This document shows, one piece after another, positions 7,479 to 13,612 of a stretch of 15,104 nucleotides of DNA. Source of the stretch: Clostridia bacterium (GTDB lineage: Bacteria > Bacillota > Clostridia > Oscillospirales > CAG-272); contig CAAFLY010000113.1 in NCBI GenBank assembly GCA_900763885.1, positions 1 through 15,104 on the forward strand, in the 5' to 3' direction. The position numbers and the translations under genes were made by a program. Position 1 is the stretch's first letter. Each line of letters starts with the position of its first letter. Below the pieces are notes generated by a model. The model saw only the letters and a program-made list of their open reading frames with translations, searched no databases and was not told where the DNA came from.

Positions 7479-7507
7479 TTGACAAATGCTTGAAAATGCG
7501 GTATACT
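7479..7507 (+). promoter_or_regulatory. Sigma-A promoter of the T-box leader
   Basis: TTGACA (7479-7484) and TATACT (7502-7507) are 17 bp apart. Directly upstream is an inverted repeat GGATTT-ttcggg-AAATCC (7459-7476). Transcription should begin near 7514. Confidence 0.92.
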
Positions 7508-7513
7508 ATCGTA

Positions 7514-7860
7514 AAGGCAATGCGGAGAGGTATGATCCACGACGATTCCACAGAGAGATGGCGGTTGGTGCGAGCCATTTGAATGGGACGGATCCTATGT
7601 AGCCCCGCGGGAGCACATCCCAAATGCCGGAAGGAAGAACGCGCGGCGTCAGGCACGATCCCACGAAACAAACGGATCATCTCGGTGACAGGCGGCGTCA
7701 GTAGAACCTTCCCGTAACGACTGCGTCAATGGTCTAAGGCTTCATGCGAGCCGGAGTGGTGCTGATTTTGCAGCACAATTTGAGTGGTACCGCGGACAGA
7801 ATTTTTCGTTCGTCTCAAAGATTCCAAAAACAGGATCTTTGGGACGAACTTTTTGTTTTT
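7514..7860 (+). promoter_or_regulatory. T-box riboswitch leader, no adjacent amino-acid gene
   Basis: The RNA has a Stem I with the AG-bulge segment CACAGAGAG (7550-7558) and the distal GGTTGGTGCGAGCC loop (7563-7576). Its stem pairs GATCC (7534-7538) with GGATC (7590-7594) above a specifier loop at about 7595-7604 (CTATGTAGCC). The T-box sequence GAGTGGTACCGCGG is at 7782-7795. Its TGGT would pair with a tRNA ending ACCA, which argues against Gly, Cys and Trp tRNAs. Reading the loop by the usual spacing suggests GUA (valine), with AUG and UAU as alternatives; this is tentative. T-boxes sense uncharged tRNA and normally control aminoacyl-tRNA synthetase or amino-acid genes. Here the next gene is 374 bp on, past repeats, and encodes an acyl-CoA-synthetase fusion. 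Confidence 0.92.
7808..7860 (+). terminator. T-box terminator hairpin
   Basis: GTTCGTCTCAAAGATtCC (7808-7825) pairs with GGATCTTTGGGACGAAC (7833-7849), leaving one bulge, followed by a run of ten T with one G (7850-7860). It would compete with an antiterminator formed by the T-box sequence at 7782-7795. Confidence 0.92.
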
Positions 7861-7884
7861 GGACCAGAAAAAACCCAGAAAAAC

Positions 7885-7995
7885 CCCGCATCTCCACCCT
7901 AAAGACCGCACCTACAAAAAATAGACAGCAAAATCCGCCCCCCGCATCTCCACCCTAATGGAAGCACCTACAAAAAATAGACAGCAAATCCGCCC
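7885..7995 (-). repeat. Two tandem repeat-tail units next to copy B
   Basis: Units of 56 and 55 bp start at 7885 and 7941 with CCCGCATCTCCACCCTAA, then CACCTACAAAAAATAGACAG, then CCGCC. A third start at 7996 is the tail of full copy B. The extra units read TAGACAGC, where full copies read TAGACGGCGG and go on into the hairpin. So a truncated tail has been reiterated. Confidence 0.9.
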
Positions 7996-8201
7996 CCCGC
8001 ATCTCCACCCTAATGGAAGCACCTACAAAAAATAGACGGCGGATCACCGCGTGAGCCGCCCCAGAACGATCTCCTGCTGACTTGGACGGCACCAAATTGG
8101 TGAGCAATCGGACTTGCACAAACTATATCCATCAAATCCCCCATATAAAAGTTTTGCGGAGCTTTTTCAAAAGCGACCGTTCCCCCGTCCCCCGCGTCCC
8201 C
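7996..8201 (-). repeat. Interspersed repeat copy B (inverted)
   Basis: This is the same element as copies C-F in reverse orientation: tail at 7996, hairpin at 8038-8060 (in element sense GGCGG-c-TCAC / GTGA-t-CCGCC), C-rich head ending at 8201. Its head points to the gene at 8235, leaving only 33 bp that hold the ribosome site. It therefore lies in the leader of any transcript coming from the T-box promoter. Confidence 0.92.
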
Positions 8202-8234
8202 AAAATTCCTAAACCCTAAAGGAGTGTATAATAA

Positions 8235-10562
8235 ATGAGCAAAATCACAGGATTGTCGTATAAGATCAAAGAAATGGCAGGCAGAATCCGGGAGCTGCGT
8301 GAGATCGAGGGATACTCGACCGCGGAGATGGCGAAGCACACGGGCACGACGGAAGCAGAGTACGAAGCGTGCGAGAACGGGGAGAGCGACCTGAACTTCG
8401 CGTTCATATACCGATGCGCGCTCGTGTTCGGGGTAGACGTAACGGACATCATCGAGGGCAAATCGCCGACGCTGGCGGGGTACACACTGACGAGGCGGGG
8501 CGAGGGGCAGGAGATCAACCACGCGCACGGAATGACGTACTACAATCTGGCGCACGCGTTCATGAACCGGATCGCCGAGCCGCTGTACGTAGAGATCGAC
8601 TACGACGAGGAGGCGCTCCACCGGGACATCGAGATGACGACGCACGAGGGCCAGGAATGCGACATTGTCGTGGAAGGCGCGCTGAAGGTGCAGGTCGGGG
8701 AGCACAGCGAGATCCTGCACGCGGGGGACACCATGTACTACGACAGCGCGATTCCGCACGGCATGATCGCGGTGGAGGGGAAGCGGTGCATATTCTACGC
8801 CATCGTGCTCAACCCGTCCGGCGAGCCGGTGCCCGAGTTTTCGATCCCCGGCGCGCAGCCCACCGCTGTTCCGAAGCGGATCGGGAAGCCGAGCAAGGAG
8901 CGGGTCTACCGCCGCTTCATCGAGACGAGCGAGGACGAGCACGGCACGCCCACCCGGATCGCGTTCAAGAACACCGAGCGATTCAATTTCGCCTTTGACG
9001 TGATCGACGCGCTCGGCACCGAAAAGCCGGACAAGCGCGCCATGACCTACGTCGGCAACGACACGACGATCGAGAAAACGTTCACCTTTGCCGATCTGAT
9101 GCACGGGAGCGCGCGCTGCGCGAACTACTTCACCGCGCTCGGGATCAAGAAGGGCGACCGGGTCATGCTCGTGCTGCGCCGGCACTGGCAGTTCTGGATG
9201 GCGATGCTGGGCCTGAACAAGATCGGGGCGGTGGCGATCCCGGCGACGAATCAGCTCCTGTCCCACGATTTTTCGTACCGGTTCGAGGCGGCGGGGGTCA
9301 CGGCGATCCTATGCACCGACACGGGCGAAACGGCGCGCGAGGTGGATCGTGCGCTGGCGGATTCCGGGTACGCCGACCTGCGCGTGAAGATTCTCGTGGA
9401 TCCCGCGGAGAAGCCGATCCCCGCCGATCTTGCCCCCACGTGGCGCGATTTCAACGCGGAGTACGCCCTGTACGCGGAGTCCTACGCGCGGCGCGACGAT
9501 TCCCCCTGCGGCGACGATCCGCTGCTCGCCTTCTTCACGTCCGGGACGACGGGCTATCCGAAGATCGCGCTGCACAACCACAAGTATCCGCTCGGCCACT
9601 TCCACACTGCCAAATACTGGCACTGCGTGGATCCGGACGGGCTGCACTTCACGATTTCGGACACCGGCTGGGCGAAGGCGATGTGGGGCAAGCTGTACGG
9701 GCAGTGGCTGTGCGAGGCGGCGACGTTCGTGTACGATTTCGACCGGTTCGACGCGGCGCATATCCTGCCGATGTTCGGGAAGTACCACGTGACGACGTTC
9801 TGCGCGCCGCCGACGATGTACCGGATGCTCGTGAAGGAGGACCTGTCGCAGTACGATTTCTCCTCCCTGGAGCACGCGACGACGGCGGGCGAGGCGCTGA
9901 ATCCGGAGGTGTACAAGCAGTTCGAGGCGGCGACGGGCTTGCAGATCATGGAGGGCTTCGGGCAGTCGGAATCGACGTGCATGATCGGGAATCTGGCGGG
10001 GCAGACGCACAAGCTGGGTTCGATGGGCCGGCCGTGTCCGATCTACGACATTCATCTGCTCACGCCGGACGGCACCGAGGCGGCGCAGGGCGAGACGGGC
10101 GAGATTTGCGTGAACGTGGCGGACGGTGCGCCGTGCGGGCTGTTCACGGGCTACTACCGCGATCCGGAAAAGACGGCGGAGTGCTGGTACGGTGGATTCT
10201 ACCACACGGGCGATCTGGCGTGGCGCGACGAGGACGGTTTCCTCTGGTACGTCGGGCGGCGTGACGATGTGATCAAGTCCTCCGGCTACCGCATTGGGCC
10301 GTTCGAGATCGAAAACGTGATCATGGAGCTGCCCTACGTTCTCGAATGCGGTGTGTCCGCCGCTCCCTATCCCGTGCGCGGGCAGGTCGTCAAGGCGTCC
10401 ATCGTGCTCACCAAAGGCACGGAAGGCACGGAAGAATTGAAAAAGGAGATCCAAACCTACGTCAAAAAGAACACCGCCCCCTACAAGTACCCACGCATCG
10501 TGGTATTCTGCTCCGAACTCCCCAAAACGGTCAGCGGCAAAATCATGCGCAGCAAGCTATAA
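8235..10562 (+). CDS. XRE-cupin regulator fused to acyl-CoA synthetase
   Basis: A 775-residue three-part protein. Residues 8-62 form an XRE/Cro helix-turn-helix (IRELREIEGYSTAEMAKHTG, then YEACENG and FGVDVTDIIEG). Residues 65-195 form a cupin (DIVVEGALKVQVGEHSEILH, AGDTMYYDSAIPHG), the usual effector domain of XRE-cupin repressors. From about 215 an adenylate-forming acyl/acetyl-CoA synthetase follows, with P-loop TSGTTGYPK near 437, GFGQSES, YHTGDLAWRDEDG, GRRDDVIKSSGYRIGPFEIE and the C-terminal SGKIMRSKL, whose lysine is the catalytic and acetylatable residue. All core motifs are intact, so it should activate a carboxylate as acyl-AMP and acyl-CoA; the acid is unknown. It might be a DNA-binding enzyme that senses its own substrate (inference). 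AAAGGAG at 8218-8224 sets the start. Inverted repeat copies B and C bracket it. No close promoter; read-through from the T-box is possible. Confidence 0.92.
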   Translation: MSKITGLSYKIKEMAGRIRELREIEGYSTAEMAKHTGTTEAEYEACENGESDLNFAFIYRCALVFGVDVTDIIEGKSPTLAGYTLTRRGEGQEINHAHGMTYYNLAHAFMNRIAEPLYVEIDYDEEALHRDIEMTTHEGQECDIVVEGALKVQVGEHSEILHAGDTMYYDSAIPHGMIAVEGKRCIFYAIVLNPSGEPVPEFSIPGAQPTAVPKRIGKPSKERVYRRFIETSEDEHGTPTRIAFKNTERFNFAFDVIDALGTEKPDKRAMTYVGNDTTIEKTFTFADLMHGSARCANYFTALGIKKGDRVMLVLRRHWQFWMAMLGLNKIGAVAIPATNQLLSHDFSYRFEAAGVTAILCTDTGETAREVDRALADSGYADLRVKILVDPAEKPIPADLAPTWRDFNAEYALYAESYARRDDSPCGDDPLLAFFTSGTTGYPKIALHNHKYPLGHFHTAKYWHCVDPDGLHFTISDTGWAKAMWGKLYGQWLCEAATFVYDFDRFDAAHILPMFGKYHVTTFCAPPTMYRMLVKEDLSQYDFSSLEHATTAGEALNPEVYKQFEAATGLQIMEGFGQSESTCMIGNLAGQTHKLGSMGRPCPIYDIHLLTPDGTEAAQGETGEICVNVADGAPCGLFTGYYRDPEKTAECWYGGFYHTGDLAWRDEDGFLWYVGRRDDVIKSSGYRIGPFEIENVIMELPYVLECGVSAAPYPVRGQVVKASIVLTKGTEGTEELKKEIQTYVKKNTAPYKYPRIVVFCSELPKTVSGKIMRSKL

Positions 10563-10567
10563 TACTG

Positions 10568-10790
10568 CGGGGAGACGGGGGACGGGGGAACGAGGGGAAC
10601 GGTCGCTTTTGAAAAAGCTCCGCAAAACTTTTATGAAAAGGGTTGATGGGTGGAGTTTGTGCAAGTCCATGTGCGCACCAATATTGCTCCGTCCTAGGCA
10701 TCAGGAGATCGTTCTGGGGCGGCTGACGCAGTCATCCGCCGTCTATTTGATGTAGGTGCGGTCTTTCGGGTGGAGAACGGGGGGGCGGGG
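10568..10790 (+). repeat. Interspersed repeat copy C (forward)
   Basis: The G-rich head starts 5 bp after the stop of the acyl-CoA synthetase fusion. The hairpin at 10718-10740 is GGCGG-c-TGAC / GTCA-t-CCGCC with a three-base loop. The tail GTCTATTTGATGTAGGTGCG is complete and ends in a G-run. It is one of the best-preserved copies. Confidence 0.92.
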
Positions 10791-10877
10791 ATGGATTTGA
10801 TGGGCTATTTTTCCTGTTTCCTGTGTTCCTTTAATTCTGCGTTTTCACTTGATTTTCCTTTGTTTTGACACAAAAAT

Positions 10878-10930
10878 CCGGGATTCCCAAGTTTTTTTGG
10901 GGGGTTCCCGGGTTTTTTCTTATTTTTTTG
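10878..10930 (+). terminator. Terminator downstream of the synthetase fusion
   Basis: CCGGGATTCCC (10878-10888) pairs, with one mismatch and a wobble pair, with GGGTTCCCGG (about 10902-10911), followed by two long T-runs (10913-10918 and 10923-10929). It lies about 315 bp past the stop, beyond repeat copy C. The stretch 10791-10877 is T-rich with no other feature seen. Confidence 0.7.
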
Positions 10931-10956
10931 TCAGGGAATGGATTGTGTTTGGTGAG

Positions 10957-10994
10957 GAAAAATCGGCAGAAGTGTGAACCTCTGCCGATCTTTT
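10957..10994 (-). terminator. Terminator of the 11029-11724 gene
   Basis: ATCGGCAGA (10962-10970) and TCTGCCGAT (10981-10989) form a perfect 9-bp stem with a ten-base loop. Reading leftwards it is followed by a T-run, and an AAAAG lies on the other side. Standard intrinsic terminator, 40 bp after the stop. Confidence 0.9.
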
Positions 10995-11028
10995 GGGGTA
11001 TGGATTTTTTTGTGGGATTGGCGTATCC

Positions 11029-11724
11029 TTAGTGCTTCTTTGCCACAACGTAACCGGCGGCGGAGACGATAGCGGCGACGGCTGCTATGATACCCATATC
11101 GAAGGTCTTCGGCGCGGGGGTGACGACCGTGGTTTCGGCGGTATCCGCGACGGTTTCGGGTGCTGCTACGGTTTCCACAGTGGTTTCCGGAACCGGATCA
11201 GCGGCCTTCTTGAAGAAGAAGTTGTCGAAATACAGGGATTTTACCGCGCTGTCGTCAAAATCGGGAGCGAGGGACAGCGTGAAGGTGTGCGTACCCTTTT
11301 TCAGCTCGATCTGGAGACCGGTCAGATACTGCGGCAGCTCCTTGTTTTCGTCCTCGTAATCGAACATGACGTATACCCAATCGGAGTCGTCGATGCGGAC
11401 GTTCGTGGAGCGCGGCACGCTCTTCGCCCATGCCATGAGGGTGATGCCGATGTCGTACAGACCATCTTCTTTCACCTCAAACGGAACGGAAAAGTCGCCC
11501 TTACCGTCGTTCTTCAGGTACACGTAGTAATTGCCAGAGCGTGCGTTGGTGGTGCCTTCCTCAAAGGTGTCCTCAAACTCCACGATCTCTGCGCTTGCGT
11601 ACCAGTCGGGTTCTTCATCGATGCCGGAAGTGAACGTGTTGTTCTTCCAGTTCACGGCAGATACCGGAACGAGCAGCGCCGCGCACAGTACCAGTGCAAA
11701 TACAGCTGCAAATAATTTTTTCAT
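11029..11724 (-). CDS. Secreted carbohydrate-binding-like protein with PKTFD tail
   Basis: A 231-residue protein. It begins MKKLFAAVFALVLCAALLVP, a signal peptide likely cleaved at VSA near residue 23. Residues 45-170 look like a CBM6/CBM35-type jelly roll: AEIVEFEDTFEEG near the start, YYVYLKNDGKGDFSVPFEV, YDIGITLMAWAK, then IELKKGTHTFTLSL and a final strand YFDNFFF. This order (E-rich first strand, ...G.H.ltl..., D.f.f end) is typical of these sugar-binding modules. A V/E/T/A linker (175-203) follows, then PKTFD at 205 and the shared hydrophobic tail ending KKH. The likely role is a displayed glycan- or envelope-binding module; ligand unknown. The AGGAGG at 11737-11742 is 12 bases from the ATG, a little far; the nearer ATG at 11735 is out of frame. 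Single gene with own promoter and terminator. Confidence 0.85.
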   Translation of the reverse strand: MKKLFAAVFALVLCAALLVPVSAVNWKNNTFTSGIDEEPDWYASAEIVEFEDTFEEGTTNARSGNYYVYLKNDGKGDFSVPFEVKEDGLYDIGITLMAWAKSVPRSTNVRIDDSDWVYVMFDYEDENKELPQYLTGLQIELKKGTHTFTLSLAPDFDDSAVKSLYFDNFFFKKAADPVPETTVETVAAPETVADTAETTVVTPAPKTFDMGIIAAVAAIVSAAGYVVAKKH

Positions 11725-11781
11725 GTGTAATCATTGCCTCCTGTGAAAGAAATATAGGGTAACGAAATCTCGTCCATACCC

Positions 11782-11811
11782 ATTATATCACAAAGACAGC
11801 CGAATTGTCAA
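11782..11811 (-). promoter_or_regulatory. Sigma-A promoter for the 11029-11724 gene
   Basis: TTGACA (11806-11811) and TATAAT (11782-11787) are 18 bp apart, with TGA before the -10 giving an extended -10. The leader is about 50 nt. Confidence 0.92.
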
Positions 11812-11821
11812 GCGGAATTTC

Positions 11822-11918
11822 GGCAAAATTCAAAATAATCACAAGAATATCATGACGAAACCATGGCAAGTGTGCATTTAACTAATAAATAGTTATTGTA
11901 CCCGCCGTACTCCCACCG
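11822..11918. other. AT-rich spacer, no gene seen
   Basis: Low-GC spacer between a promoter and the first repeat tail. It holds a short hairpin TAACTA-ataaa-TAGTTA (11879-11895). No ribosome site plus ORF is visible. Confidence 0.4.
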
Positions 11919-11977
11919 TTCTCCCCCCGAACGACCGCACCTACAAAAAATAGACAGCGAAACCGTCCCCCCTCGCT
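11919..11977 (-). repeat. Truncated repeat tail before copy D
   Basis: CGACCGCACCTACAAAAAAT, then TAGACAGCGAAACCG, matches the tail unit seen twice at 7885-7995. It carries the same TAGACAGC truncation and again sits directly before a full inverted copy. Confidence 0.85.
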
Positions 11978-12197
11978 CCCCGCATCTCCACCCTAATGGA
12001 AGCACCTACAAAAAATAGACGGCGGATCACCGCGTGAGCCGCCCCAGAACGATCTCCTGCGGACTTGGACGGAGCAATATTGGTGAGCAGTCGGACTTGC
12101 ACAAACTATATCCATCCCCACCCCCTCATAAAAGTTTTGCTGGAGCTGGAACGAACAAGTTCGTTCTCAAAAGCGACCGTCCCCCCGTTCCCCGCAT
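11978..12197 (-). repeat. Interspersed repeat copy D (inverted) with hairpin insertion
   Basis: The diagnostic hairpin is at 12021-12043 (element sense GGCGG-c-TCAC / GTGA-t-CCGCC, as in B). In the head hairpin, the usual AGCTTTTTCAAAAGC is replaced by a longer form containing the palindrome GAACGAAC-AA-GTTCGTTC (12149-12166). It is followed head-to-tail by copy E. Confidence 0.92.
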
Positions 12198-12421
12198 CCC
12201 CGTTCTCCACCCTAACGACCGCACCTACATCAAATAGACGGCGGATCCGTCCCCGGAGCCGCCCCAGAACGATCTCCTGATGCCTAGGACGGAGCAATAT
12301 TGGTGCGCACACGGACTTGCACAAACTCCACCCATATCCACCCCCATATAAAAGTTTTGCGGAGCTTTTTCAAAAGCGACCGTCCCCCTCGTTCCCCCGT
12401 TCCCCGTTCCCCGCATCCCCC
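12198..12421 (-). repeat. Interspersed repeat copy E (inverted)
   Basis: Hairpin at 12240-12263, in element sense GGCGG-c-TCCG / CGGA-t-CCGCC with a four-base loop. The C-rich head ends at 12421, 9 bp from the stop codon of the membrane-protein gene. It is in tandem with copy D. Confidence 0.92.
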
Positions 12422-12430
12422 ATAGAATAG

Positions 12431-13201
12431 TTAGTGCCTAAAAGAGCCCAAGCGTTCCTTAAAGGAGTCGCGGAAATTGTGGAGGTGATCGGCGAGTGGG
12501 ATAGAGGAGAGGAAGCTGAGGAAGAATTTGCGGCGCAGGTGTTCGCGGTCGAGGGTGCGGATGATGGAATCCTTCAGCTCCTCGTAGCGGACGAGGATGT
12601 TGTTTTCGACGGCGAACGCGCGGATTCTGGCAACGATGTGGAAGGAATAGACGACGTCGACGCCCATGACGCCGGAGAGGATACCGAGGAAGTAGGAGAA
12701 GGTGATGTGCGCGGTGAACCAGTGGAGGGAGGAGACGATGAGCGGATTCACCAGCACGGCGTACACGGTGCCGAGGACCGCCCAGATGAGCGAGAACAGC
12801 GGGCAGATGATCCCCTTGTAGTTCCCCCAGCAGCGGTCGTAGTCCCACAGCTTGACCTTGAACCCGAGTATGAAGATCTCCCCGGCGATCAGCTCGATCA
12901 GCGTCATCACCACGCCCGACAGCACGAATATCGCCGCCACACGCACGATCCCGCTCATCCCGCTCGCGCCGCCTGTACCGCCCGATCCACCGATCGGCAG
13001 CCGGTCGATCAGCGCGGAGATCCCGTACAGCGTGCATACGCCGAATCCGTATATCGGCAGGTACGGGCCGTTCAGGAAGCCCGGGTTTACCCACTTCCGG
13101 TCAACGTTATCCTTCTTGAACCGCCGGAAAAACAGCTCCATGACCCACCCGGCTGTCGCTCCTAAGAAAAACAAAAACGTAAACTGCAGGTATATTTGCA
13201 T
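12431..13201 (-). CDS. ABC_trans_CmpB-type membrane protein
   Basis: A 256-residue protein of the putative ABC-transporter permease family (PF06541, ABC_trans_CmpB). Family marks: GWVMELFFRR near residue 18, then KWVNPGFLNGPYLPIYGFG (about 36-54), ELIAGEIF, KLWDY near 120, and the NYKGIICPLFSLIWAVLG segment. I count five to six hydrophobic helices, with a G/S-rich loop near 72-83, and a basic C-terminal cytoplasmic region (about 190-256) rich in R, K, L and F. Function and partner ATPase are unknown; none lies in this window, and the family name is historical. The ATG at 13201 has AAGGAGAG at the right distance. Inverted repeats E (9 bp past the stop) and F (30 bp before the start) bracket the gene. 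No usable promoter is seen: a TATAAT at 13216-13221 is too near the ribosome site and has no -35. Confidence 0.88.
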   Translation of the reverse strand: MQIYLQFTFLFFLGATAGWVMELFFRRFKKDNVDRKWVNPGFLNGPYLPIYGFGVCTLYGISALIDRLPIGGSGGTGGASGMSGIVRVAAIFVLSGVVMTLIELIAGEIFILGFKVKLWDYDRCWGNYKGIICPLFSLIWAVLGTVYAVLVNPLIVSSLHWFTAHITFSYFLGILSGVMGVDVVYSFHIVARIRAFAVENNILVRYEELKDSIIRTLDREHLRRKFFLSFLSSIPLADHLHNFRDSFKERLGSFRH

Positions 13202-13231
13202 GATTCTCTCCTTATATTATACTATATTCAC

Positions 13232-13484
13232 GGGGAACGGGGGGACGAGGGGAACGAGGGGAACGGGGGGACGAGGGGAACGGTCGCTTTTGAAAAAGCT
13301 CCGCAAAACTTTTATGAAAAGGGGGATGGATATAGTTTGTGCAAGTCCGTGTGCTCACCAATATTGCTCCGTCCAAGTCCGCAGGAGATCGTTCTGGGGC
13401 GGCTGACCGAGTTTGGTTTGCCAAACTCCGTCATCCGCCGTCTATTTGATGTGGGTGCTGGCATTAGGGGGGAGACGCGGGGAC
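13232..13484 (+). repeat. Interspersed repeat copy F (forward) with hairpin insertion
   Basis: The long head has several GGGGAACG and GGGGACGA units (13232-13282), the most of any copy. The diagnostic hairpin is at 13398-13439: GGCGG-c-TGAC / GTCA-t-CCGCC as in C, but the three-base loop is replaced by a C-flanked 20-base palindrome GAGTTTGGTTTGCCAAACTC (13409-13428) that extends the stem. Head lies 30 bp from the start codon at 13201. Confidence 0.92.
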
Positions 13485-13555
13485 GGGGGAACGGTGGGAA
13501 CGATGGGGTTGCGACGCTATGGGCTTGCTTGGGAATTTATTTTTGGTATCTATTC

Positions 13556-13590
13556 AAAAAGGGTCTTACATTTCTGCAAGACCCCATTTT
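13556..13590 (-). terminator. Terminator of the 13613-14773 gene
   Basis: GGGTCTTACA (13561-13570) pairs with TGCAAGACCC (13575-13584, one mismatch), followed leftwards by TTTTT. On the other strand ATTTTTG follows, so it may work both ways. It lies 23 bp after the stop. Confidence 0.88.
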
Positions 13591-13612
13591 TGATTGCCAA
13601 ATCGGGTTGGAC

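Noticed and set aside
8114..8149. TTGCAC and TATAAA in repeat copy B as a promoter for the synthetase fusion
   Set aside because: The spacing is 24 bp, too long for sigma-A.
7885..8201. CRISPR array
   Set aside because: The units are long, have no unique spacers of constant length and merge into the full interspersed element; no cas genes are present.
8227..8232. TATAAT just before the ATG at 8235
   Set aside because: It overlaps the spacer between ribosome site and start codon, so it cannot be the promoter of this gene.
12225..12416. Short open frames inside the repeats, with similar translations in several copies (CASPCAHQYCSV)
   Set aside because: The similarity follows from the shared DNA; there is no ribosome site, copy D's palindrome breaks the frame, and covariation favours structure over coding.
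13216..13221. TATAAT upstream of the membrane-protein gene
   Set aside because: It is only a few bases from the Shine-Dalgarno and no -35 is found in the G-rich repeat head.
7206..13484. Insertion sequence or composite transposon
   Set aside because: No transposase or integrase gene and no terminal inverted repeats within single elements; mobility would have to be supplied in trans.
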